Below the pieces are notes generated by a model. It saw only the letters and a list, made by a program, of their open reading frames with translations, made no database searches and was not told the DNA's origin. A program made the position numbers and the translations under genes. A DNA stretch of 64,000 bases from a gamma proteobacterium symbiont of Taylorina sp. (GTDB lineage Bacteria; Pseudomonadota; Gammaproteobacteria; GRL18). The stretch covers positions 181,264 through 245,263 of the forward strand of contig JAHXIV010000013.1 of the NCBI GenBank assembly GCA_025655455.1, given 5' to 3'. Position 1 is the stretch's first letter; each line of letters begins with the position of its first letter. Shown here in pieces: positions 38,837 through 48,250 of this stretch.

Positions 38837-41065
38837 ATGTTGATAATAAAATTCAAAAAGATTAACCATCCCGGATCAAGCCATCTTCTCTCCCTGCTGT
38901 TTTTATGCTACTGCTTATTTCCATCTATAGTCATAGCTGCTGACGACACAATTCAGAAAACCTATAAAATTGGTGTACTGGCATACAAAGGTAAAGAATC
39001 TGCAGTCAAACGATGGACTGCCCATGCCGATCTATTATCACAACGTTTATCTCCCCTGAGATTTGAAATAGTCCCCCTGACTTATAAACAGGATGAATTG
39101 ACACAGGCAGTCATCAATCGACAGGTGGATTTTGTGATCACTAATCCCGGTCATTATACTGAACTGGAACTGGGAGGACATGTATCACGCATGGCAACCC
39201 GTCGTATGTCAGGACCACAGGGGATACTCGATCTATTTGGTGGTACAGTGATTTGCCTTCCTGAAAAAATCAATATTAATACTTATGCTGATCTGGTCGG
39301 TAAAACAATTCTGATTCCCTCTCAATCCAGTCTGGGGGGATGGCAGGTTCACTTAAGAGAAGCCATGGCTCAGGGTGTTGACTTGCGTAATGAAGCTCAG
39401 ATTACAGAATTAAAGAATCATATCAAAGTAGTCAAGGCCATTCTATCAGGACAGGGGGATGCAGGTTTTATACGATCAGATCTGATTGAATCATTGCTGG
39501 CAAAAAATATTCTGCAGTTAAAACAAATAAAAATTGTTAATCAAAGACAGGAGTCCGGCTATCCATATTTACTCAGCACCCGGCTTTACCCTGAATGGCC
39601 CTTTGCGGTGGTAAGCGGTACTTCTACCGAACTGGCCAAGCAGGTATTGCATATTTTAATGACAATAAATCCTGATGACAGAGCGGCTAAAGAAGGCAAA
39701 CTACACGGTTGGACAATTCCCGGTCATTATAGTTCAGTCAGTGATCTTTTTCGTGAGACGGAATTAGGTCCTTTCAAACAAAACAAAGTTACCTTACAAA
39801 CAATTCTTAAACAATACTGGCAGGAGATAACTGTATTAACAATTATCCTGTTCTTTATATTAATTTTTATTATTCTGAAATATTCCCGTATTAACCATCA
39901 TCTCTATCGGGAAATTGAAGAACGTAAACAAGCAGAGGATAAACTAAGTATACTATCCAAAGCCATGAATCAGAGTCCGGTATCAGTTATTATTACTGAT
40001 GCTGAGGGGAATATAGAATATGTTAACAGGGCTTTTGAACAAGTCACGGGGTATATGCTGACAGAGGTAATGGGGGAAAATCCACGCATACTCAAATCAG
40101 GTGTCACTCCAATACAAGTCTATCAAGATATCTGGCAATCCATTTCTAACGGAAAGTTATGGCAGGGTGAACTGCAAAACAAAAAAAAGAGTGGTGAATT
40201 ATTCTGGGTATATGTTCATATTGCTCCGGTTCAGGATAATTCCGCTGCAACATGTCATTATATTGCCGTCGAAGAAGATATCAACTTGCGTAAACAGCAG
40301 GAGCAAGAACAACAAACAGCCATTGAAAAAATCAAAGCACAGGATGAACTCATTATGACACAATCACGTCATGCTGCAATGGGTGAAATGATTTCCATGA
40401 TCGCCCACCAATGGCGTCAACCTATTAGTGTGATTGCTATGGAAGCCAATAATATGCTGGCTGATATTGAGTTTGATGAAATTGAACCGGAAGCTTTTTC
40501 CAGAGATGCCAAAATGATTATTGAGCAGACTCAGCATTTATCAAAAACCATTGATGATTTCAGAAATTTTTTCAGACCTGGAAAAAAGAAAGAACAGGCT
40601 ATACCCAAAGATGTTATGGAAGAATGTTTTTCTATTGTGGGTAAATCTCTGGAAAACAATAATATTGAGGTGATAAAAAATTATCAGAGTGTTCGTTCTT
40701 TATTGATTTACAGCAGAGAATTATTACAGGTTTTTATTAATCTTATAAAAAATGCCAAAGAAGCACTGACCGAACATCAGAGTAATAGACGTAAAATTCT
40801 TATTGATATTTTTGAAAAAAAAGAACAAGATAGTTATTATTTATTGATTCATGTCACTGATAATGCCGGCGGTATTACAGCAAAAATTCAGAATAAAATT
40901 TTTGAACCTTATTTTTCAACTAAGGGTAAACAATCAGGCACAGGTCTGGGACTTTATATGTCTAAAACAATTATTGAAGAACACTTAGATGGAAAACTCG
41001 AAATAAATAATACAGATGATGGTGCTCAGTTTAGCATAAAACTACCGATAGGAGCCATCAGCTAA
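38837..41065 (+). CDS. Sensor histidine kinase with PhnD-like periplasmic binding domain and PAS domain
   Basis: Signal/TM, KIGVLAYKGKESAVKRWTAHADLLSQRL...VDFVITNPGHYTELE (PhnD-like), PAS (NQSPVSVIITDAEGNIEYVNRAFEQVTGY), kinase core TQSRHAAMGEMISMIAHQWRQPISVIAMEANN. Confidence 0.9.
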   Translation: MLIIKFKKINHPGSSHLLSLLFLCYCLFPSIVIAADDTIQKTYKIGVLAYKGKESAVKRWTAHADLLSQRLSPLRFEIVPLTYKQDELTQAVINRQVDFVITNPGHYTELELGGHVSRMATRRMSGPQGILDLFGGTVICLPEKININTYADLVGKTILIPSQSSLGGWQVHLREAMAQGVDLRNEAQITELKNHIKVVKAILSGQGDAGFIRSDLIESLLAKNILQLKQIKIVNQRQESGYPYLLSTRLYPEWPFAVVSGTSTELAKQVLHILMTINPDDRAAKEGKLHGWTIPGHYSSVSDLFRETELGPFKQNKVTLQTILKQYWQEITVLTIILFFILIFIILKYSRINHHLYREIEERKQAEDKLSILSKAMNQSPVSVIITDAEGNIEYVNRAFEQVTGYMLTEVMGENPRILKSGVTPIQVYQDIWQSISNGKLWQGELQNKKKSGELFWVYVHIAPVQDNSAATCHYIAVEEDINLRKQQEQEQQTAIEKIKAQDELIMTQSRHAAMGEMISMIAHQWRQPISVIAMEANNMLADIEFDEIEPEAFSRDAKMIIEQTQHLSKTIDDFRNFFRPGKKKEQAIPKDVMEECFSIVGKSLENNNIEVIKNYQSVRSLLIYSRELLQVFINLIKNAKEALTEHQSNRRKILIDIFEKKEQDSYYLLIHVTDNAGGITAKIQNKIFEPYFSTKGKQSGTGLGLYMSKTIIEEHLDGKLEINNTDDGAQFSIKLPIGAIS

Positions 41066-41084
41066 TTTTAAATGAGAAAATCTA

Positions 41085-42425
41085 ATGGGCAACTTTTACA
41101 AATTGATAATTGTTATAGTCCTTATAATAATTACAACTGCTCTGTATTTACATAAAGACACTCTTAATCAGGATCCCGGACTTTATGTCGGTTCAGAGAA
41201 ATGTAAGGATTGTCACCAGACTCAACACTCTGCCTGGCATGACTCCCTGCATCCTAAAATGTTTAAACCCGTTGAAAATCCAGAGGAAATTCTGGGTGAT
41301 TTTGACAGTAATAATCCCCTCGTGACATTCCGCAAAGAAGACATTGATTTTGTTATTGGCAGTAAGTGGGAACAGGTCTATGCACACATGATCGATGGTG
41401 AGTATTACCCCTTTACCGCAAAATGGCTGGTTTTGACACAGCAATGGGTACCCTATAAAGTCAACAACTGGAAAGAAACCCCTTTATCAGTTAAATGTAA
41501 TGGCTGCCATACCACAGGATTTAATCCACAAACCTATGAATTTTCAGAATTTGGTATTGGCTGTGAAGCCTGCCATGGACCAGCTAATCTGCATGTGCAG
41601 AATCAAACAATTGAAACTGCTGCTCAGTGTATCATCTGTCATGCAGACGATAACAGGCATGCAGATAATGAGGCTAAAAAAGATATTATTGTTTCCTATA
41701 AATCTGCCGTCTGTGGACAATGTCATAGCCGCGGATCACAGTCAGTTGATAATGAACATATGACCATAAAATTCAATTTCCCTCTGGAATATATTCCGGG
41801 TAATGAAATTAACACTGCATTTAAACCTCTGACCCAAAGCCAGGACAAAAAAGGGCAATTCTGGTGGGGTAATGGTATTTCAAAAAATAGACATCAGGAA
41901 TATGCTGATTTTGCCCGTTCCAAACATGCTAAATCACTCAAAAATCTTAAAGAAAAACGCAGGGAAGATTGTGGTGATCCTGGAACTAATTGTCTGCAAT
42001 GTCATTCCACCGATTATAGAATGGCTGATAAGGATAACAAACCCACTCTGGATGAGGCAAAAGAAGGAATTACCTGTATTGCCTGCCACGAACCCCATAG
42101 CATTGACAAAAAATATCTCAGAGACAGTGTCGGCGCTCATAAGTGTAAAGAATGTCATGCAAACTCTTTATCCCGCTCAACCATAGAAAGCGGCAAACCA
42201 CACACACCCTGTCCAACAGGACAGGTGCAATGTGCTGATTGTCATATGCCGAGAATTGTTTCCACCGGAGGAACTTTCTCATTAAGGAGCCATGCTTTTA
42301 AAATTATTCCTCCCGAGGCAACTGAGAAATATCAAATGCCTAATTCCTGTCAGAATGGCAACTGTCATAAGGACAAAGATTTACAATGGGCAAAAGATGC
42401 TTATCGTGATTATTATTTGCAATGA
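41085..42425 (+). CDS. Multiheme c-type cytochrome (cytochrome c554-like), membrane-anchored
   Basis: N-terminal TM; nine CxxCH motifs (CKDCH, CNGCH, CEACH, CIICH, CGQCH, CLQCH, CIACH, CKECH, CADCH) plus a terminal CQNGNCH. Confidence 0.93.
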   Translation: MGNFYKLIIVIVLIIITTALYLHKDTLNQDPGLYVGSEKCKDCHQTQHSAWHDSLHPKMFKPVENPEEILGDFDSNNPLVTFRKEDIDFVIGSKWEQVYAHMIDGEYYPFTAKWLVLTQQWVPYKVNNWKETPLSVKCNGCHTTGFNPQTYEFSEFGIGCEACHGPANLHVQNQTIETAAQCIICHADDNRHADNEAKKDIIVSYKSAVCGQCHSRGSQSVDNEHMTIKFNFPLEYIPGNEINTAFKPLTQSQDKKGQFWWGNGISKNRHQEYADFARSKHAKSLKNLKEKRREDCGDPGTNCLQCHSTDYRMADKDNKPTLDEAKEGITCIACHEPHSIDKKYLRDSVGAHKCKECHANSLSRSTIESGKPHTPCPTGQVQCADCHMPRIVSTGGTFSLRSHAFKIIPPEATEKYQMPNSCQNGNCHKDKDLQWAKDAYRDYYLQ

Positions 42426-42437
42426 CAAAGCATACAA

Positions 42438-44297
42438 ATGAAAATTATTTTCTATAAAAAAATTCGTTTTAAGTTCATTGCTGCATTTGTTACAGTGATG
42501 CTGGCAAGTTTTGTGCTAAGTTATTTTATTAATATTAATGCCATACACAAGAGCATTAAAACAACGGCCAAACATCAGTTTAATTCAGCACTACACCTGA
42601 CGGAAAACTTTATAGATTTTGTTGGACAAACCTCACAAATCTGGGTACACCACATTATCAATGAAGGTCGGCTTACCAGGCTGCTAATAACAGGAGAGCC
42701 CGATCAAATAAAACAAATGCTGGATTTGGAAAGACAATCAGTAGCTGCTGATACCATTATTCTATTAGATAAAAAAGGTCGTGTGATTACACAAAGCGGT
42801 AGTATTCGTGAAATAGGTGACTCTCTGTCATCGCTGGATATTGTAAAGAATATTATTGTTCCCGCAGCAAATCAATCAAATAAGAAAATCACTACCATCA
42901 GCAGAGAACTGGATAATTTTATTATTTATTCCCGTGGTGAAATTCTGGATCAGCAGGAAGAATTGCAGGGAATTCTACTGGTCGGCTATTTTATCACGGA
43001 AGAATTTCTTGATAATATTAAAAAAAATACCAATATTGATCTGGCCATAGTGGGTAATACGGCAATTATGGGTTCAACAAAATGGGCGGACAAGCAGTAT
43101 ATCAGTGAACTGCCGCTGCCTTTTTTAACTTACCAGAGAATACTGGAACACGACTTATTCAGCAATATCCGCTTTATGGGGAGAAACTATCTCATTGCAG
43201 CTAAAAAAATGAAATTTATCGAGTCTTCATTTTCAGGTTCAATCTTAATGGCACTGCCTGCTGAAAAATTTACTGACATTGAAACAAAAATTGTTAAAGA
43301 TATGGCTCAGTTATTTCTGTTTTTACTGGTTTTTGTCATTGTGATTGTATTCTTTTTTTCAAAGCCTTTTTTAAAATCCATAGAAAAACTCAGTACAGTT
43401 TCCTCTAGTTTAGCTGATGGTAATTTTGCTTCTCGGGTTAAAATAAAATCCCGTGATGAATTTCAACAGGTCGCAGATAATTTTAACAGCATGGCAGAAG
43501 AAATTGAGAAAAAAACACTGGCTCTTCATCAGTTAAACAAGAACCTGGAAAACAGAATTACAGAAGAAGTACAAAAAAGTCATGAAAAAGATCAATTAAT
43601 CATGGCACAATCCCGTCATGCCGCCATGGGTGAAATGATTTCCATGATTGCCCACCAGTGGCGTCAGCCCTTATCTGTGATTACCATGACAGCTAATAAT
43701 ATCCTTGCTGATATTGAATTTGAACAGGTCAATAATAAGGATTTGGAAAACGAAGCTCAGGCAATGATTAAACAATCCCGTTATCTATCCAATACTATTG
43801 AAGATTTTAGAAATTTTTTTCGCCCGGATAAGAAAAAAGAGCTGTCAAAACCTGAAACTGTGTTAGAAAGTAGTTTTGAAATAATTGGCAAGGCACTGGA
43901 AAATAATAATATTAAAATCACCCGTCATTATAGTATTCATTCCCCTATATTAATGTATATTCAGGAAACTATGCAGGTCTTTCTTAATATTCTGAAAAAT
44001 GCTCAGGAAGCGATGGTTGAGTCTATTGAAGAAAACAGAGAAATTGATATTTGTATTACAGAGAATGATACTATGATTGAGACCACTATTTGTAATAATG
44101 GTGCTAGTATTAATGAAGATATTCTAGTTAAAATTTTTGAACCCTACTTTAGTACAAAAAGTAAAAAGAATGGCACCGGACTGGGTTTGTATATGTCAAA
44201 GATGATCATAGAACAACATATGAATGGTATAATTATTGCCTATAACGATCATGATAAAGCCTGTTTTAAGATTGCTTTGCCAAAAAACAATGAGTAA
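42438..44297 (+). CDS. Sensor histidine kinase with Cache-like sensor and HAMP domain
   Basis: TM-periplasmic-TM, HAMP (SSLADGNFASRVKIKSRDEFQQVADNFNSMAEEI), kinase core AQSRHAAMGEMISMIAHQWRQPLSVITMTANN. Confidence 0.9.
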   Translation: MKIIFYKKIRFKFIAAFVTVMLASFVLSYFININAIHKSIKTTAKHQFNSALHLTENFIDFVGQTSQIWVHHIINEGRLTRLLITGEPDQIKQMLDLERQSVAADTIILLDKKGRVITQSGSIREIGDSLSSLDIVKNIIVPAANQSNKKITTISRELDNFIIYSRGEILDQQEELQGILLVGYFITEEFLDNIKKNTNIDLAIVGNTAIMGSTKWADKQYISELPLPFLTYQRILEHDLFSNIRFMGRNYLIAAKKMKFIESSFSGSILMALPAEKFTDIETKIVKDMAQLFLFLLVFVIVIVFFFSKPFLKSIEKLSTVSSSLADGNFASRVKIKSRDEFQQVADNFNSMAEEIEKKTLALHQLNKNLENRITEEVQKSHEKDQLIMAQSRHAAMGEMISMIAHQWRQPLSVITMTANNILADIEFEQVNNKDLENEAQAMIKQSRYLSNTIEDFRNFFRPDKKKELSKPETVLESSFEIIGKALENNNIKITRHYSIHSPILMYIQETMQVFLNILKNAQEAMVESIEENREIDICITENDTMIETTICNNGASINEDILVKIFEPYFSTKSKKNGTGLGLYMSKMIIEQHMNGIIIAYNDHDKACFKIALPKNNE

Positions 44298-44349
44298 CTG
44301 AAAAAAGATAACCCTCTCCCTGAGAGAGCGGATTTACAGGAAACTACAG

Positions 44350-44766
44350 ATGATTGATAAAAAAGCCTTGCGTGAAAAAGTCAGACCACTAAAACTACTC
44401 TATGTTGAGGATGAAGCACCATTAAGAGAGCAGGGTGAGATTTTTTTCAAAAAATTTTTTAATACGGTTGCATCAGCACGCAATGGAGAGGAAGGTTTGT
44501 CCCTGTTTAAAGCTTCTGCACTATCCCATCCTTTTGATGTAATCATTAGCGATATAAAAATGCCTAAAATGTATGGCGATATTATGCTCAATAAGATCCT
44601 GGAGATTAGTGATGCAAATAAACACACAATTTTTTCTACTATTCTGACTGCTACCATAGAAGAGAGAGAAATAAATGGGATCTATGACCTTTTTTTACTT
44701 AAGCCCGTTGAATTTGAACAGATGTTTGAATTATTACAGCAAATTGAAGCAAAATTTCAATTATGA
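44350..44766 (+). CDS. Stand-alone REC response regulator
   Basis: KLLYVEDEAPLREQGEIFFKKFF..DVIISDIKMPKMYG..LLKPVEF; paralog of 30223-30624. Confidence 0.88.
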   Translation: MIDKKALREKVRPLKLLYVEDEAPLREQGEIFFKKFFNTVASARNGEEGLSLFKASALSHPFDVIISDIKMPKMYGDIMLNKILEISDANKHTIFSTILTATIEEREINGIYDLFLLKPVEFEQMFELLQQIEAKFQL

Positions 44767-46298
44767 GCCTGCTGAAAGAACTGCGCCAGGCAGCACAGAA
44801 CATCAAACTTTTATATGTTGAAGATGAACCATCACTAAGGGATTCAGTAAGTCGCTATCTGGGTAAAATTTTCCCCCATCTGGACATCGCAGAAAATGGC
44901 GAAGAAGGCTTATCGCTCTATCAGGATAATCAATACGATATTATTATTACTGATATTGAAATGCCTAAACTCAATGGTATAGAAATGTCAAAGGCCATCA
45001 AAGCCATTAATGCAGAACAGGATATTATTATCACATCAGCTTATACCAACCCGGAATATTTTGTCGATGCCATTAAGGTGGGCATTACCGGTTATATTAT
45101 CAAACCAGTTGATTTTTCTCAGGTGAATCAGATCCTCAGTAATACCATTATCAAAATTAATCGCTTTAAGGAAAACGAAGAATATAATAATAATCTGGAA
45201 CAACTGGTTGCAGAAAAAACCAGAGAATATAAACAATTACAGGACGAAAAAGTTCATAACTATAAGAAAAGCCTTTATTCTATTGTCAATATGATTGAGG
45301 ACAGAGATGCTTATACCGGAGGCCATAGTATCAGGGTGGCTGAGTACAGCCAGATTATTTCACGGGCTATGAACTATTCTGATGACGAGGTAAAAAAAAT
45401 ATATCAGGCCGGTATGCTGCATGATCTGGGTAAACTGGCCACACCGGATTCTATTTTACTTAATCCGGGCAAACTCAACTCTCTGGAATATAAGTTAATT
45501 AAAGAGCATGTATCAGAAAGCTATAATCTTTTGAAAAATATTCCCATGTTTTCTGAACTGGCTGATATTGTCGGAGAACACCACGAACGTCACGATGGCC
45601 ATGGTTATCCTCATGGCAAGAAAGGGGATGAAATTCTACCACTATCACGTATTATGATTGTTGCTGATGCTTTTGATGCAATGACCACTAATCGAATTTA
45701 TAAAGGACGTAAATCAATAGCAGAAGCACTAGAAGAAATAAGGGATCTGAAAGGCAAACAGTTTCATCCCGATGTGGTTGTTATTGCATTAGATGCTTTA
45801 AAAGATATTCAGCTGGAAGATAACATTTCCCAACTTCCTCAAACTGATCTGGAAAAAGAGCGTTTTTCTTATTTCTTTAAAGATGTCGTTACCCAGGCCT
45901 ACAATAGAAACTATCTGGATATTGTATTAACACGCAATAGCTTTGACAGGGAATATGATTGTATTAATATTGTTTATCTGCACAAATTCTCTGCCTACAA
46001 TCATAAACATGGCTGGAACAAAGGAGATGAACTGCTCAAAGATGTAGCCTTATGCCTCAATAATCATTTTCCTAACAGCCTGATTTTTAGAGTTCATGGG
46101 GATGATTTTGTTATTTTAAGTAAAGCTCAGATTGATATTGATGAGCAGGCCATTAATTTATTACCTCTTCTCAATAATGCTGAGATCACAACCAGCATTG
46201 TCCACCATAATTTAACAGAGGAGAGAATAGAAAATATGAATATTATGGATCGTTATCTTTTATCACCTATCTCTGAACTGCAGAAAAGTTCTAATTAG
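44763..46298 (+). CDS. Response regulator: REC - HD-GYP - degenerate GGDEF
   Basis: KLLYVEDEPSLRDSV..TDIEMPKLNG; HDLGK and HHERHDGHGYPHG; C-terminal FRVHGDDFVILSK; 4-nt overlap with the upstream REC gene. Confidence 0.9.
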   Translation: MSLLKELRQAAQNIKLLYVEDEPSLRDSVSRYLGKIFPHLDIAENGEEGLSLYQDNQYDIIITDIEMPKLNGIEMSKAIKAINAEQDIIITSAYTNPEYFVDAIKVGITGYIIKPVDFSQVNQILSNTIIKINRFKENEEYNNNLEQLVAEKTREYKQLQDEKVHNYKKSLYSIVNMIEDRDAYTGGHSIRVAEYSQIISRAMNYSDDEVKKIYQAGMLHDLGKLATPDSILLNPGKLNSLEYKLIKEHVSESYNLLKNIPMFSELADIVGEHHERHDGHGYPHGKKGDEILPLSRIMIVADAFDAMTTNRIYKGRKSIAEALEEIRDLKGKQFHPDVVVIALDALKDIQLEDNISQLPQTDLEKERFSYFFKDVVTQAYNRNYLDIVLTRNSFDREYDCINIVYLHKFSAYNHKHGWNKGDELLKDVALCLNNHFPNSLIFRVHGDDFVILSKAQIDIDEQAINLLPLLNNAEITTSIVHHNLTEERIENMNIMDRYLLSPISELQKSSN

Positions 46299-46303
46299 TA
46301 CAG

Positions 46304-46342
46304 ATACCCATACAACTTGAGAATTCAGCTAGTTTGGATATA
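46304..46342. repeat. REP-like palindrome, degenerate copy
   Basis: atacccatacaacttgagaattcagctagtttggatata, aligns base for base with 56845-56883. Confidence 0.7.
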
Positions 46343-46346
46343 TCTA

Positions 46347-46814
46347 TCAAAAATCAAGACCAATAATCATCGGACGATTTTTAACTTGATGTTCTTTAAT
46401 AATACTGAACCCTTCATGAACCTGTATGTCACAATCTTCCGATGTATAGTGATCCTTAGAAATATGTGAACGTAAAATACTGATAATCTGTTCAGTCTCT
46501 GTTGCTGTTACAAAACGAGTAATCATATTGGAAAAACCGTATTTGTCATCATACAACTCAACAACAATACGATTAACCTGTTCTACATCATCAGCATGAG
46601 CGTAGACACTTTCATTATCCTCAAAGGTTTTCTTGTTAACCCACAGGCATAACTTAACATCCTTAATGGTCGATTCATGCCGGTTAGTCATTAGATGTTC
46701 CCAGAGACGAAAATTGCTGAGTTCAATCAGGCGGACTGACAATTCCTTGTATCGATTAATCACATTACATCTGATCAGCTTCTCAGTATCCGGAAACAGG
46801 TTTTCTAAAGACAT
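46347..46814 (-). CDS. Hypothetical protein beside flagellin
   Basis: 155-aa ORF on the flagellin strand, plausible cytosolic composition; family not recognised. Confidence 0.6.
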   Translation of the reverse strand: MSLENLFPDTEKLIRCNVINRYKELSVRLIELSNFRLWEHLMTNRHESTIKDVKLCLWVNKKTFEDNESVYAHADDVEQVNRIVVELYDDKYGFSNMITRFVTATETEQIISILRSHISKDHYTSEDCDIQVHEGFSIIKEHQVKNRPMIIGLDF

Positions 46815-46863
46815 CTACAATATAGCTCCATATATTATATTCATTAACTCGTCAGATAAACTC

Positions 46864-47688
46864 CTAAAGGGAACCCAATAAACTCATAACCTGTTGCTGC
46901 GAGAATGTTGCCTGACTATGCATCGCACTTGCTGCATTGTTAAGCAATAAGTTTTTTGTATGCTCACTCATCGTTCTGGCATAATCGGTATCTAAAATAC
47001 GACTTTTTGATGCTGACAGATTCTCTTCAGTGTTTTGCAGGTTTCGACTGATACTCTCAAAACGGTTCATTGTCGCACCATATTCAGCACGTTGAGTACT
47101 CACCTGCGCCATAGAATCATCCGCAACAGCAAGAAAAGCCTGAGAACCTGCCTGTGTTGACAAGTCTGCAGAGAAAAAGCCGTTATTACTTAAGCTGCCC
47201 TGTAAGTCTGCAGTTTTTACTGTGACTTTATCGGCAGCGGTCGCATTGGAACCGACCTGAAATTCCATTTCAGAATCCTGATTCAGTAACTTCTGACCAT
47301 TAAATTCTGCGGCACCGGTCAAACGTTTCACTTCATCCTGTACCATGGAAAATTCAACCTGCAGTGCAGATCTATCCGTGTCACTCATAGTGCCGTTAGA
47401 ACTTTGCATTGCCAGCTCACGTCCACGCTGCATCAAATCATTAATCTGTCCCGTGAAACTATCTGCAGTTTGTGCCATAGAGACACCATCATTCACATTA
47501 CGGTAAGCCTGGGAGGAGCCGATAATCTGAGCAGCAAAACGTTCAATTATTGCAAGGCCTGCCGCATCATCTTTGGCACTATTAATACGTTTCCCGGAGG
47601 CCAGCTGCTGAAATGTAGTTTTAAGATTATTCTCACTGCTATGCAGAGCGCTATTAACATTATTTGAAGCATAAATACCGATACCCAT
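46864..47688 (-). CDS. Flagellin (short, D0/D1 only)
   Basis: SSENNLKTTFQQLASGKRINSAKDDAAGLAIIERFAAQI and C-terminal ENLSASKSRILDTDYARTMSEHTKNLLLNNAASAMHSQATFSQQQVMSLLGSL; probable start MGIGIYASNN. Confidence 0.93.
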   Translation of the reverse strand: MGIGIYASNNVNSALHSSENNLKTTFQQLASGKRINSAKDDAAGLAIIERFAAQIIGSSQAYRNVNDGVSMAQTADSFTGQINDLMQRGRELAMQSSNGTMSDTDRSALQVEFSMVQDEVKRLTGAAEFNGQKLLNQDSEMEFQVGSNATAADKVTVKTADLQGSLSNNGFFSADLSTQAGSQAFLAVADDSMAQVSTQRAEYGATMNRFESISRNLQNTEENLSASKSRILDTDYARTMSEHTKNLLLNNAASAMHSQATFSQQQVMSLLGSL

Positions 47689-47885
47689 AATAACCTCCAA
47701 TCTTGCAATTCGTTACTCTTATCAAACATAAACCTGTCCACCATCTTAATTTGCGGGTGAAGATTTTTGCACAACGACAGTGGGCAACTTTATTAGTCGA
47801 TGACTCTCATTATGAACTCAAAAAGCAAATTTTTCTATAGCATCAAGTAAATAATTTGAAGCACATCACTATTTTGAATGTTTAT

Positions 47886-48209
47886 TCAAAAACTGGCATA
47901 AAAAAAGACAAATCTCCCCTTCTCAAAATCAATTTTTAGACAGGCACCATGATATATTCCATAATCCACATAACCCGGAATCGCTGAATTTTCATGACAC
48001 TCACTGGAATGCTGGGGTGATTCAAAATCACGATCCCGGTCATACCAGGACAGTAGCATATAATCCTCCAGTTTTTCCTCAGCAATTTGATTGGCTCGCT
48101 GCATAGCAGCCTGATAATCATCTATCTGCACATCAGCAGTAAAATCCACAATCTCAACATTAGAGTAGTCATGGGGTTGAATATTACAATGACTTATTTT
48201 TTCTGACAT
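47886..48209 (-). CDS. Conserved hypothetical protein
   Basis: 107-aa ORF (QRANQIAEEKLEDYMLLSWYDRDRDFESPQHSSECH); looks like a small conserved family, not named with certainty. Confidence 0.6.
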   Translation of the reverse strand: MSEKISHCNIQPHDYSNVEIVDFTADVQIDDYQAAMQRANQIAEEKLEDYMLLSWYDRDRDFESPQHSSECHENSAIPGYVDYGIYHGACLKIDFEKGRFVFFYASF

Positions 48210-48250
48210 AATTTGACCTTGATTTTGGCTTTATAGAAGAAACAATCCAC

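Noticed and set aside
44308-44335. ccctctccctgagagagcgg hairpin between kinase and REC gene as a terminator
   Set aside because: No following T-run and it lies inside an apparent operon; more likely a short REP-like remnant similar to the one at 15745-15767
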